Source: Salinispora tropica CNB-440
Lineage (GTDB): Bacteria; Actinomycetota; Actinomycetes; Mycobacteriales; Micromonosporaceae
NCBI RefSeq assembly: GCF_000016425.1
Contig: NC_009380.1
Span: forward strand, 3,104,144-3,168,143
Direction: 5' to 3'
DNA: 64,000 bases
This document shows positions 42,466 to 54,500 of the stretch, in pieces (position 1 is the first letter of the stretch; each line of letters opens with the position of its first letter). The translations under genes and the position numbers were made by a program. Under the pieces are notes generated by a model. The model was given only the letters and a program-made list of their open reading frames with translations, made no database searches and was not told the origin of the DNA.

Positions 42466-44061
42466 TCAGCCCTGCGCGGGCTCTCCGGCGCGGCGGGCAA
42501 GGGCCCGCCGGTCGATCTTGCCGTTGGCGTTGACCGGCAGCTCGTCGAGAACCCGCACCTGCTGCGGCACCATGTAGTCGGGCAACGCCTCCAGGCAGAA
42601 CGCGCCGAGCTCCATCTCCTCAACGCCGTCGACACCCGCGTCGAGCACCACGAAGGTGGCCAGCACCGGATCCTTGCCCGCCTGGGACAGCATCAGCGCG
42701 GCGGCACCGGCGATGCCCGGGAACTCCCGGACCCGGCGCTCCACCTCGCCCAGTTCGACCCGGTTGCCCCGTACCTTGACCAGCGAGTCAGCCCGGCCGG
42801 TGAAGTACAGCTCGCCGCCCTCCCCCCGGTAGGCCAGGTCGCCGGTGCGGAAGACCACCTGCCCGGCGGCCGGGTTGAGCGGGTCGGGCACCAGCGCGGC
42901 GGCGGTCGCCTGCGGGTCGTTCCAGTAGCCGTTGAACAGGGCGGCGCTGCGCAGGTGGATCTGGCCGACCACACCCGGCTCGTCGACCGGCCGGCCGTCC
43001 TCGTCGATCAGCAGCATCTCCGCACCGGGGTGGGCGTGGCCAATGGAGATCCGGTCCGCGTCCTCGGGCAACGGGTTCGGCACGTCGGTGAAGGAGGCGG
43101 CGATGGACTCGCTGCTGCCGAAGCAGTTGACCACCCGGGCTCGGGGCAGGGCCCGTTGCAGTTGGCGCAGTTCGGGCAGCGGGAAGTTCTCGCCGGAGTA
43201 GAGCACACCGCGGATCTGTTCGCCGAGCGCGGCCAGCCCGGCCTGCTCGTGCCGCAGCACGCCCCGCCAGATCGACGGGACGCCGTTGACCTGGGTGGTT
43301 CCCGAGTCGGTGAGGAACTGCACGAAGCGGCGCGGCCAGCGCAGCAGCGACCGGGGCACCGGCACGACGGCCGCGCCGCTGCCCAGGGCCAGGCCGATGT
43401 CGAGCAGGGAGAAGTCGAACTGAAGGGGGGAGGTGGTGGCGACCCGGTCCTCGGCGGAGACGATGCCGTGCCGGAGCATGCCCCGGAAGAAGGCGAGTAC
43501 GCCCCGGTGGCTCATCACCACGCCCTTGGGCCGGCCGGTGGTGCCGGACGTGAAGATCATGTAGGCGGGATCGGTGGGGACCAGCTCCCGGCGGTGCCGG
43601 GATCGGGGTGCTGGAGCCCGCTCGACCTGGATGCCGTCGGTGCCGAAGCGGCCGGTGCCCAGCGGCGTGGGCACCGCCTCCCGGCGTCCGTCGACGGTCT
43701 GCAGGTGCAGCGCCGCCTCGGTGCTCTCGGCGATCAGCGCGAGGCGCTGCGCCGGTGTCTCCGGGCTGACCGGGACGACGGTGAGCCCCAGCGAGGAGCA
43801 GGCCAGGAAGGTGGCGATGGCGGTTGCGGAGGTGTCCGACTCCAGGACTACCCGGTCGCCTATGTCCAGTCCCAACTCGTCGAGGGTGGCGGCGTAGCCG
43901 TCGACCCGCTGGGCGAGCTGACGGTACGACAGGGAGCCCGTCTCGCCGCCGACGGCCTGGATGACGGCCGGTTTGTCAGGCGTCAACCGGGCGCCCGCCA
44001 ACAGGAACTCGTGCAGCGTCTCCACGGAGGCGTGCGTGCGCGCGAAAATCTCTCGACTCAT
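42466..44061 (-). CDS. Stand-alone adenylation enzyme, probably beta-amino-acid:ACP ligase
   Basis: A 531-residue adenylation enzyme. Motifs: A3 FTSGTTGRPKGVV, A4 region QFDFSLLDIG, an unusual A5 FGSSESIAASF, A7 FRTGDLAYRG, A8 VKVRGNRVELGEVE, and the A10 lysine in NANGKIDRRAL. It is transcribed divergently from the discrete ACP gene. The non-standard A5 and this position make it the better candidate for the enzyme that activates the beta-amino acid starter (VinN/IdnL1 role). The ATG at 44061 has only a weak Shine-Dalgarno sequence. A convergent end separates it from the previous gene by 65 bases. Confidence 0.85.
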   Translation of the reverse strand: MSREIFARTHASVETLHEFLLAGARLTPDKPAVIQAVGGETGSLSYRQLAQRVDGYAATLDELGLDIGDRVVLESDTSATAIATFLACSSLGLTVVPVSPETPAQRLALIAESTEAALHLQTVDGRREAVPTPLGTGRFGTDGIQVERAPAPRSRHRRELVPTDPAYMIFTSGTTGRPKGVVMSHRGVLAFFRGMLRHGIVSAEDRVATTSPLQFDFSLLDIGLALGSGAAVVPVPRSLLRWPRRFVQFLTDSGTTQVNGVPSIWRGVLRHEQAGLAALGEQIRGVLYSGENFPLPELRQLQRALPRARVVNCFGSSESIAASFTDVPNPLPEDADRISIGHAHPGAEMLLIDEDGRPVDEPGVVGQIHLRSAALFNGYWNDPQATAAALVPDPLNPAAGQVVFRTGDLAYRGEGGELYFTGRADSLVKVRGNRVELGEVERRVREFPGIAGAAALMLSQAGKDPVLATFVVLDAGVDGVEEMELGAFCLEALPDYMVPQQVRVLDELPVNANGKIDRRALARRAGEPAQG

Positions 44062-44079
44062 GGCCGGAGCGTATCGGCG

Positions 44080-44127
44080 ACCATAAGCGCGTCCCACCCA
44101 CATCAACACCCCTAACGACCCCTAACG
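44080..44127 (-). promoter_or_regulatory. Tandem TTAGGGG boxes and -10 for the adenylation gene
   Basis: CGTTAGGGGT is perfectly repeated in tandem on the minus strand (44108-44127, 10-base period). Twenty-two bases further on is TATGGT (44080-44085), a good -10 hexamer, about 20 bases before the ATG at 44061. This is the clearest example of the box seen elsewhere in the cluster. Confidence 0.55.
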
Positions 44128-44219
44128 TCGACCCTCCGCGGGCGCGAGATTGTCGGGTCGTCAATGCCCGGCGGCGTTGCTAGCTTTTCCTCACCCTGCA
44201 CCGGAAGGAAGTCACCGAC

Positions 44220-44468
44220 ATGTGGGATCAACGGTTCGAGAGCATCCTGCGCCAGCACCTGCCCTTCCTCGACCCGGAGGAGCCGCTGCTGGACGGCACC
44301 AGCCTGCATGACTCGGGTCTGGACTCCCTTGCCATGGTCGAGCTGCTGGCGACACTCGAAAGTGAGTACAACGTACGTTTCGTCGACGACGCGATGTCAC
44401 TGGAGACATTCGCCACCCCGCAGACGCTGTGGAGCGCGATACGCGACATGCTCGGTGCTTCCGTGTGA
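44220..44468 (+). CDS. Discrete acyl carrier protein for the beta-amino acid starter
   Basis: An 82-residue carrier protein. The phosphopantetheine attachment serine is Ser36 in SGLDSLAMVELL. Helices II and III follow as expected (LLATLESEYNVRFVDD, ETFATPQTLWSAI). It has the size and sequence style of discrete aminoacyl carrier proteins (VinL/IdnL6 type) rather than PKS-embedded ACPs. The start ATG 44220 follows GGAAGGAAG. It is divergent from the adenylation enzyme that probably loads it and is followed by a strong terminator, so it is a single-gene transcript. Confidence 0.92.
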   Translation: MWDQRFESILRQHLPFLDPEEPLLDGTSLHDSGLDSLAMVELLATLESEYNVRFVDDAMSLETFATPQTLWSAIRDMLGASV

Positions 44469-44484
44469 GGCCCGGCGCGCGAAC

Positions 44485-44517
44485 GGGCCCGTGACCATTT
44501 CGGTCGCGGGCCCTTTT
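44485..44517 (+). terminator. Rho-independent terminator after the ACP gene
   Basis: A 12-base stem (GGGCCCGTGACC with GGTCGCGGGCCC, one G-T wobble), a five-base loop and four T residues. It lies 17 bases after the ACP stop codon and faces the convergent peptidase gene. Confidence 0.85.
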
Positions 44518-44630
44518 CGGCAGCTCAGCCGGTCGCACTAACCTGCCGGCCCGACGAGCTACGGGTTCGGCTCGGAGGCTACGCGTTCTCGCTGTCGACG
44601 TCAGCGTGTGGCTGCGCGCCCAGACCCAGT

Positions 44631-45527
44631 TCAGAGCCGGTCGAGAAACTCGGTGAGGATTTCGGTGAACCGCTCCGGGGTCTCCAGGTGAGGCAGGTGA
44701 CTGGCCCCATCGACGATCTCCCAGCGAGCACCGGGGACGAGATCGTGGAAGGGGCGCACGGCGGCCGGGGTGACCTCGTCGTGCTCGCCGCTGATGACCA
44801 GGGTGGGCGCGTCGATCTGCGGCAGACGGTCGACCAGCGAGTAGTCGCGCAGGGTCCCGGTCACGCAGAACTCGCTCGGCCCGTTCATGGAGTGGTAGAC
44901 GGTCGGATCACCGTTGATCTCCATGAAGGTGGCCATCAGCTCCGGCGGCAACGGCTTACGCCGGCACACGTGCCGCTGGTAGAAGACCATCATCGCGGCC
45001 ACGTAGGCGGGGCTGTCGGTGGTGCCGGCGGCCTCGTGTCGACGCAGTGTCGCGTCCACGCCGGGGGGCAACGCGGCCCGCAGCACGTCCAGCTCGGACA
45101 GCCACAGCGGGTACGACGCGGGCGCGTTGGCGATCACCAGGCCGCGCAGCCCGGCGGGTCGGTCCACCGCGTGGGCCGCCGCCAGGACCCCACCCCAGGA
45201 CTGCCCGAGCAGGACGTACTCGTCGGTGACGCCGAGCCGGCGCAGGAGGTTGTCCAGCTCGGCCAGGAACAGCTCCACCGTCCAAAAGTCGGCGCCACGG
45301 TCCCGCAGATGGGTGGAGCCGCCGTTACCGAGCTGGTCGTAGTGCACCACCGGGCGACCGGAGTGGCTCAGCTCGGCCAGGCTGAGCAGGTAGTCGTGGG
45401 TGCTGCCCGGGCCGCCGTGCAGCACGACGAGCGGCGGCTGACCCTCGTGCAGCCGGCCCGTCACGCGGTACCACGTTCGATGGTCGCCGAACTCCACGAT
45501 GCCCTTGTCGGTCGGTGCCAGTGTCAT
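44631..45527 (-). CDS. Proline-iminopeptidase-like aminopeptidase (deprotection)
   Basis: A 298-residue S33 alpha/beta-hydrolase. The oxyanion loop is HGGPGST, the nucleophile is Ser110 in GQSWGG, the acid lies in VISGEHDEV, and the catalytic His is in GASHLPHLE. In vicenistatin-type pathways this family (VinJ) removes the protecting aminoacyl group from the PKS-bound chain so that the free amine can attack the TE ester. Its place next to the TE-bearing PKS supports that role here. The start ATG 45527 has TGGAG upstream and lies 20 bases after the PKS stop, in the same operon. Confidence 0.9.
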   Translation of the reverse strand: MTLAPTDKGIVEFGDHRTWYRVTGRLHEGQPPLVVLHGGPGSTHDYLLSLAELSHSGRPVVHYDQLGNGGSTHLRDRGADFWTVELFLAELDNLLRRLGVTDEYVLLGQSWGGVLAAAHAVDRPAGLRGLVIANAPASYPLWLSELDVLRAALPPGVDATLRRHEAAGTTDSPAYVAAMMVFYQRHVCRRKPLPPELMATFMEINGDPTVYHSMNGPSEFCVTGTLRDYSLVDRLPQIDAPTLVISGEHDEVTPAAVRPFHDLVPGARWEIVDGASHLPHLETPERFTEILTEFLDRL

Positions 45528-45547
45528 GGCGTCCACTCCAGTTGTCG

Positions 45548-48500
45548 TCACTGCGAGATCCAGTCCCGGACCACGCTGGCCGTCGCACCGACCTGCCCCT
45601 CCATCATGGTGAAGTGGTTGCCGGGAACCTCCCGGAGCGTGTGTGGGGTTTCCCAGGTGGCCCGCCACCCGTCGTCGTCGCCGGCCACGATGGACTCCTG
45701 CGGCCGGACGAAGAGCACCGGCGTACCGATCGAGTCGATCGGGCAGCTCTCCAGCAACCGGATGTAGCGACCCATCGCCGACAGCCGGGCGCTGCTGAAC
45801 TCGCCGAAGGTGGCCTCCCGGTCCAGCAACGAGTCGAGCATGTGGGTAAAGAAGGTCGCTGTGGTGCTGCCGGTGGTCAGGTACGTGTCCAGCAGCACCA
45901 CCCCGGTCGGGCCGTGACCCTGCCGCTCCAGCTCACCGGCGGTGGCGTGGGCGAACAGCCCGCCCGAGGAGTAGCCGACGATGACGTACGGCCCCTGCTC
46001 GGCGATCGGGCGGACCATCTCGGCGAATACCCGCACCGCCGCGTCGGACGAGGCGGGCAGGCTCTCGTCGCGGCCGAAGCCCGGCACCGGCAGGGTCCAC
46101 ACGTCGCGGGTGCCACCGAACTCGGCGGTGAACCGGGCGTACTGCTGATCGCCGCCGAGCGCCATCGGCGAGGGAAGGCAGACGATCGCCGGCCCCTGGT
46201 CGCCACGGGCGAGTCGGCGAGGGGCAGGGATCTCCGGCAGGTCGGGCGGCCCGTCGAAGGTGGGCCGGATGTCGGCGACCGCGTGCAGCAGGGACAGGCC
46301 CTGCTGCACCCGGCCACCCTTGACCGCGCTACGGAACAACGCGCTCATGGTGTCGGCGGCGTCGGTCGGGCCGGTGTCCTCCTCGGCCGGCGGGGCAGCC
46401 AACTCGGTGCGTAGCAGCGCGGCGAGTTCGGCGATGCTGCCGTGGTCGAAGACCACGCCGGTGTCCAGCCGCAGCCCCGTGACCTCGTTGAGGGCGTTGC
46501 GCAGCTCCATCGCGGTGAGCGAGTCGAAGCCGAGTTCGACGAAGCGCAGCGCCGGGTCGACGTCGTCGGGTCGGGTGTGGCCGAGCACCGTCGCGGCCCG
46601 CGTCCGGACCAGGTCACGCAGCAGCGCCCCTTGGCCGTCGGCGTCGAGCCCGGCGAGGGTACGCCGCAGCGCCGCCGGGTCAGGCCGGGTCGGGCCGGAC
46701 GCACTCCGCCGGGCCGGGCTGACGAGCGCGCGGAGGATCGGCGGTACCTCTCCCGCCGCCGGGGCACGCAGGTCAGCCTTGACCGGCACGAGCACCGCGT
46801 CGGTACGGGACAAGGCCGCGTCGAGCAGGTCCAGCCCCTCCTCGCTGGACATCGACAGCACCCCGCCCCGGGACATCCGGGCCCGGTCGGTGCCGCCGAG
46901 GTTGTCGGCCATGCCGCCGCCGGCCCACGGCCCCCAGGCGAGGGACTGGGCGGGAAGCCCGGCCGCCCGACGGGCGTTCGCGAGCGCGTCGAGGAAGGCG
47001 TTCGCCGCCGCGTAGTTGCCCTGGCCTGGCCCGCCGAGCACGCCGGCCGCCGAGGAGAAGAGCACGAACGCGGTGAGGTCTGCGTCGCGGGTCAGCTCGT
47101 GCAGGTGGGTGGCGGCGTCGACCTTGGGACGGAGCACCGCGTCGAGGCGTTCCCGGGTCAGCGAGGGGATGGTTCCGTCGTCGAGCAGCCCGGCGGCGTG
47201 CACCACCCCGGTCAGCGGGTGGTCGGCGGACACCCCGGCGAGCAGCGCGGCGACCGCGTCCCGGTCGGCCAGGTCGCACGCGGCGACGGTGACCTCGGCA
47301 CCGCGCGCGGTGAGGTCGGCGCGCAGCGCGGCCATGCCGTCCGCGTCGGGCCCGCGCCGGCTGGCCAGCAGCAGGTGCCGCACCCCGTGTGTCTCGACCA
47401 GGTGCCGGGCGACGAACCGGCCGAGGGTGCCACCGGCGCCGGTGAGCAGGACGGTGCCGTCGGCGGTGAGGGTGCTGCCGGAGGTGCCGTCGGGGTCGCC
47501 GGCGGTCACCAGCCGGGCGGCGTGAGCGACGCCCTCGCGGAGGACCAGTTGCGGTTCGCCGCCGGCCAGCACGGCCGGAAGGGCCAGTGCCGACTCGTCG
47601 TGGTCGTCGAGGTCGACCAGAACGATCCGGCCCGGGTTCTCCGACTGGGCGGAGCGGGCGAGCCCCCAGGCCGCCGCGGCGGCCGGCTCGGTGACCGTCG
47701 TGCCCTGCGCGCCGTGGGTGAGGATCATCAGTCGGGACGACGCCAGCCGCTCGTCGACGAGCCACGTCTGTAGCAGGGCGAGGAGGTGCCCGGTGGTCTG
47801 CCGGGCACCGGCCGCGAGGTCATGGCAGTCGGGTTGGACGCTGGCGACCAGCACGTCCGGTGCGGCGGCGCCCGCGTCCAGGGCGGCGGTGAGGGCGTCG
47901 AGGCCGGGGTGGGCCTCGGCGGCCAGCCCGACCGTGTCGAGCGCGGCGGCCACCTTGAACTCGTCGGCACCGATGAGCGCCCAGCGGCCGGTTGCCCGGG
48001 TGGTGGGCAGCGGAACCGGGGTCCAGTCGACCCGATACAGGTGCTCCTGCCGGGCGCCGCGAGCGGCGACGAGCTGACTGGCGTCGATCTCCCTCAGCAC
48101 CAGGGAATCAACCCGGGCGACGGTTGCGCCGGACTCGTCGGCCAGGGTGAGGGCGACCTGCTCGGGCCCGGTGGGAGTGACGGTAACCCGGAGAGCGACG
48201 GCGCCGGTGGCGTGGACGGTCACCCCGGTCCAGGAGAACGGGACGGCGGACGTGCCCTCGCCCCGGCTGAGGCCGATGGCGTGCAGGGCCGCGTCGAACA
48301 GGCCCGGGTGCAGGTGGAACCGGTCGGCGTCGGTCGTGTCGGCGGGAAGCGCGACCTCGGCGTACACCTCGTCGCCATGTCGCCAGGCGGCCCGCAGGCC
48401 CTGGAAGACCGGGCCGTAGACGAGGCCGACATCGGCCATTCGCTCGTACAGTCCGTCGAGGTCGACGGGGGTGGCGGCGGCCGGTGGCCACGGGGCCGGT

Positions 48501-51500
48501 GGGTCGGCGGTCGGGGTCGGCGGGGCCGGAGCGACCAGTCCGCTGGCGTGCCGGGTCCACGGCTCGTCCTGGTGCCGGGAGTAGACGGTGACCGGCCGCG
48601 CGCCGTCGGCGCCGGGCGCACCGACGGCGACCTGCACCTGTATCCCGCCATCGTCGGGTACGACCAGCGGGGCCTGGAGGACGAGTTCGGCCAACCGGTC
48701 GCAGCCGACCTGGGCACCGGCGTGGACGGCGAGTTCGACCAGGCCGGTGCCGGGCAGCACGACCGTCTCGCCGAGCGCGTGGTCGGCCAGCCACGGGTGG
48801 GTGCGCCGGGACAGGCGGCCAGTGGCGATAAGCCCGTCGGTGTCGGGGAGAGTGGTGACGGCTGACAGCAGCGGGTGTTCGGCGTCGAGCAGGCCGGCAG
48901 CGGTGACGTTGTCGGCTCCGGTGTCGTGCAGCCAGTAGTGCTGGTGTTGGAAGGCATACGTCGGCAAATCAACCTGCCGCCCACCCGGATGCACCACAGC
49001 CCAATCCAGATCAACACCAGCAGCCCACACCCGCCCCATCCCCGCCGCAAACGCCCGCACCTGATCACCACCACGCCGCTGCAACCCCACCACCACCGCC
49101 GCCTCCGGCACACACTCCGCCACCAACCCCGTCAACACACTGTCCGGACCAACCTCCACAAACCGCGTCACCCCACGCTCCACCAACGTCGCCACCGCAT
49201 CCGCAAACCGCACCGTCCCCCGCACCTGCCCCTGCCAATACCCCACCGACCCCAACACCTCATCCGTCACCACCTCACCCGTAACCGTCGACACCACCGC
49301 CACACCCCCCACACGCCCCCGCACCCCACCCACAACCCGCCCAAAATCCGCCACCATCGGATCCATCAACCGCGAATGAAACGCATGCGACACCCGCAAC
49401 CGCCGCGTCCACACCCCCAACGACCCCTCCAACCCCGCAATCTCCTCCTCCGTCCCCGACACCACCACCGACCGAGGACCATTCACCGCCGCCACATCCA
49501 CACCACCAAGCTCCAACTCCCCCACCGACCCACCCACCGCCAACATCGCCCCACCCGGCAACCCCTCCATCAACCCACCCCGAGCCGCCACCACCCGACA
49601 CGCATCCTCCAACGACCACACCCCAGACACATACGCCGCCACCAACTCACCAACCGAATGACCCACCACAAAATCCGGCACCAAACCCCACGACTCCGCC
49701 AACCGAAACAACGCCACCTCCACCGCAAACAACGCCGGCTGCGCCCACCCCGTCCGATCAAGAACACCACCACCATCAACAAACATCACCTCCCGCAAAT
49801 CACCCCCCAACAACGGCCCAAACACCCCACACACCTCCGCCAACGCCCCCGCAAACACCGGAAACGCCCCCGCCAACTCCCGACCCATCCCCACCCACTG
49901 CGCACCCTGACCCGAAAACAAAACAGCAGTACGACCCGAACTCACCCGCCCCGACACACCACCACCAGCAGCCACCACCTCCAAACCAGCAGAAAGCTCC
50001 GACACCTCCCGACCCACCGCCACACCCCGAAACTCCAACCCCGCCCGACCCACACCCAACGACAACCCCACATCCACCGCACGCACACCAACCCCACCAC
50101 AAAACCCCGCCACACGACCCGCCTGACCAGCAAGCCCCTCCAACGAACGCCCCGACACAGGCCACAACACCACCGGCGGATCCACCACCTCCACCAACCC
50201 CACCGACTCCTCGTCACCAACCAACGGAGCCTGCTCCAACACCACATGAGCATTGGTCCCACTGATACCAAACGACGACACCCCAGCCCGACGCGGCCGA
50301 TCCACCGCCGGCCACTCGACCGGATCGATAGCCAGGCGCACATCACCGGCGCTCCAGTCCACGTGCGGCGTGGGCTCATCCACATGCAACGTGCGCGGCA
50401 CCATCCCGTGCTCCATCGCCATCACCATCTTGATCACACCAGCCACACCCGCCGCCGCCTGCGTGTGCCCAATATTCGACTTCACCGAACCCAACCACAA
50501 CGGCCGATCCCGATCCCGCCCATACGTCGCCACAATCGCCTGCGCCTCAATCGGATCACCCAACGTCGTACCCGTACCATGCGCCTCCACCACATCAACC
50601 TCAGCCGCCGACACCCCCGCATTACCCAACGCCTGCCGAATCACCCGCTGCTGCGCCGGCCCATTCGGAGCCGTCAAACCATTCGACGCACCATCCTGAT
50701 TCACCGCCGAACCCCGCACCACCCCATACACCCGATGACCATTCCGGCGAGCATCCGACAACCGCTCCAACACCAACACACCAACACCCTCAGACCAACC
50801 CGTCCCATCAGCACCCGCCGCAAACGGCTTACACCGACCATCGGGCGCCAACCCCCGCTGCCGCGAAAACTCCACAAACGTCTCCGGCGTCGCCATCACC
50901 GTCACCCCACCAGCCAACGCCAAATCACACTCCCCCGACCGCAACGCCTGACCCGCCAAATGCATCGCCACCAACGACGACGAACACGCCGTATCAACCG
51001 ACACCGCCGGGCCCTCCAACCCAAACGTGTACGAGATACGACCAGAAACAACACTGCCAGCACTGTGCCCCGACACGTAGTCGTGATACATCACACCAGC
51101 AAACACACCGGTAGCCGAACCCCGCACCGAAGCAGGATCAATACCAGCCCGCTCGAACGCCTCCCACGACACCTCCAACAATTGACGCTGCTGCGGGTCC
51201 ATCAACACGGCCTCACGAGGTGAAATACCGAAAAAGACCGGATCGAACTCGCCCGCACCCGGCAGGAAGCCCCCCTCGGCGGCATAGCTGGTGTCGGGAC
51301 GGCTGCCCGACGGGTCATAGAGGCGGTCGAGATCCCAACCCCGATCGACAGGAAAACCATCGATGGCATCGACACCCTCAGCGACCAGCCGCCACAAGTC
51401 CTCCGGCGACGAAACACCACCGGGATACCGGCAGGCCATCCCCACGATCGCCACCGGCTCGTCGATACCGGCCGTGGTGGTGACGGTCTGCCGGATCTGC

Positions 51501-54500
51501 GGTACGTCGAGAGCACCGGTCAGGTCGCGGTGCAGGAGTTCGGTAAGGGCGAGCGGTGTCGGGTAGTCGAAGATCAGGGTGGCGGGCAGCCGCAGGCCGG
51601 CGGCCGTGGAGAGCGCGTTGCGCAGCTCGACCGCGGTGAGGGAGTCGAAGCCGAGGCTCTGGAAGGTCCGCTCCGCCTCGACCGCGTCCGGCCCGGAGAG
51701 GCCGAGCACGGCGGCGACGTGGGTGTTGACCAGGTGCCGGACGGCGTCGGTCCGCTCGTTCTCCGGTAGGGCGGCCAGCCAGTCGCTCTGCGGCCGGTCG
51801 GCGGTCGCGGCGGTGGCGACGGCGCGCCGGGTCGGGCCGGTCAGACCGCGCAGCACCGGCGGCAGGTGGTCGCCGAGGGTACGCAGGGCCGTCACGTCGA
51901 GCCGGGCCGGAATGAGCGTGGCCTGCTCGCCGGCGACGGCGGCGTCGAGCAGGGCGAGCCCCTCCTCGGTCGTCAGCGGCAGTACCCCGCCGCGCGCCAT
52001 CCGCTCGCGGTCCACATCAGACAGTTTCTCGGTCATCGCCGAGCCCTGACCCCACAGCCCCCACGCCAACGACACACCAGGCAAACCCGCCCGACGACGC
52101 GTCACGGCCAACGCGTCCAGGAAAGCGTTAGCCGCCGCGTAGTTACCCTGCCCCGGCGCGCCCAACACGCCAGACATCGAGGAGAACAACACGAACGCCG
52201 ACAACTCCCGGTCCCGGGTCAACTCGTCCAACAACCACGCCGCGTCCACCTTCGGACGCAACACCCCCGACACCCGAGCCGCCGACAACGACGACACCAC
52301 ACCGTCATCCAGCACACCCGCCGTGTGCACCACCGCCGACAGATCCGACGCACCCGCCAGAACAGCAGCCAGCTGCACACGGTCAGCCACGTCACAAGCG
52401 GCCAGCTCGACCCGCGCGCCAGCCGCCGACAGCTCCGCCACCAGATCCGCCGCACCCGAGGCAGCCATACCGCTACGCGACAACAACAGCAAACGCCGCA
52501 CCCCATGCGCCGCCACCAAATGCCGAGCCACCACCGACCCCAACGCACCCGTCGCACCGGTAACCAACACCACACCCGTACCGAAAAGCGAAGCATCCAC
52601 GCTAGACGACGCAACAGCCTGACGGACAAGCCGAGGAACCGAAACCACCCCACCACGGACCCGTACCTGCGGTTCACCCGCGGCCAACGCGAGCGAGAGC
52701 ACGTCAGAAAGCTGATCAGTGTCAGCGTCAACAAGAAGGAAGCGGTCCGGATTCTCCGCCTGCGCCGAACGCAGCAGACCCCACACCGCCGCACCCGCCA
52801 GATCGGTCACATCATCACCGACCGCACCCCGGGTGAGCACCGCCAGCCGGTGGGTGTTCGGGCCGGCCAGCCACTCCTGCACCAGGCCGAGCACGCGATT
52901 CACCTCGTCGTGCACCGCTTGCGGTCCGGCGACGTCCGCGCCGAGTCCGGCGGTCAGCACCAGCAGTGCGGCGGCGGTCGCTCCGTCCCGGGCGAGCGGG
53001 TCGGCGCTGGGCACTGCCTGGGCGGTGCCGGTGGGGGCGAGTTCCGGCCGGGCGGCCGAGTGGTAGGCCCAGTCGGGGTCGGTCACCACCGTGGGCGTAC
53101 CGATCTCCTGCCAGGCGAGGTCGAACAGCGCATCTGCGATGGCGCCGGCCCGGTGTGCCTGGACGGGCCGCAGGACCAGCGAGTCGACCGTGGCGACGGG
53201 TGCGCCGACCCCGTCGGCGACCGCCACCCGGACCCCGGAGCCGACCGGGGTGAGCCGGATCCGTACACCCGCCGCGCCGGTGGCGTGCAGGGTGATGCCC
53301 GACCAGGCGAACGGCAGCCCGCGGAAGGTGTCACCGTCGGCGAGGCCGAGGGCGTGCAGGCCGGCGTCGAGCACCGCGGGGTGCAGGCCGAAACCGTCGG
53401 CCTCCACGTCCTCGGGAAGGCTCACCTCGGCGTAGAACTCGTCGTCGCGTCGCCACACCCGGCGCAGCCCCTGGAAGACCGGGCCGTAGACCAGGCCACC
53501 GGTGGCGAGGTGGTGGTAAAGGTCGTCGGTGGTTACCGGTTCGGCGCCAGTGGGCGGCCATTCGGTAAGGACGGTTCCGGTGCTACGGCGGCCGGTGGTG
53601 AGCAGGCCGCTGGCGTGCCGGGTCCACCGGGCGTCGGTGTCGGCGCTGCGGGCGTACACCTGGATGGAGCGGGCCTGGCCGGCGTCGGCGGCGCCGACGA
53701 CGACCTGGAGTTGGACGGCGCCGCGTTCGGGCAGCACCAGCGGGGTCTCAATGGTCAACTCATCGACGGTTTCGGCGCCGACCTGGGCACCGGCGTGCAG
53801 GGCGAGCTCGACGTAGCCGGTGCCGGGGAAGACCACCGCGCCGTCGACGACGTGGTCGGCGAGCCAGGGGTGCCGGTCGAGGGAGAGCCGGCCGGTGAGG
53901 ACAGCGCTGTCGGCGTTGGCGAGGGTGACCGCCGCGCCGAGCAGCGGGTGGTCGGCGGAGTCCAGGCCCATCGCGGTGGCATCGCCCGGGTCGGCCGGAG
54001 CGTCGATCCAGTAGTGCTGGTGTTGGAAGGCATACGTCGGCAAATCAACCTGCCGCCCACCCGGATGCACCGCAGCCCAATCCAGATCAACACCAGCAGC
54101 CCACACCCGCCCCATCCCCGCCGCAAACGCCCGCACCTGATCACCACCACGCCGCTGCAACCCCACCACCACCGCCGCCTCCGGCACACACTCCGCCACC
54201 AACCCCGTCAACACACTGTCCGGACCAACCTCCACAAACCGCGTCACCCCACGCTCCACCAACGTCGCCACCGCATCCGCAAACCGCACCGTCCCCCGCA
54301 CCTGCCCCTGCCAATACCCCACCGACCCCAACACCTCATCCGTCACCACCTCACCCGTAACCGTCGACACCACCGCCACACCCCCCACACGCCCCCGCAC
54401 CCCACCCACAACCCGCCCAAAATCCGCCACCATCGGATCCATCAACCGCGAATGAAACGCATGCGACACCCGCAACCGCCGCGTCCACACCCCCAACGAC

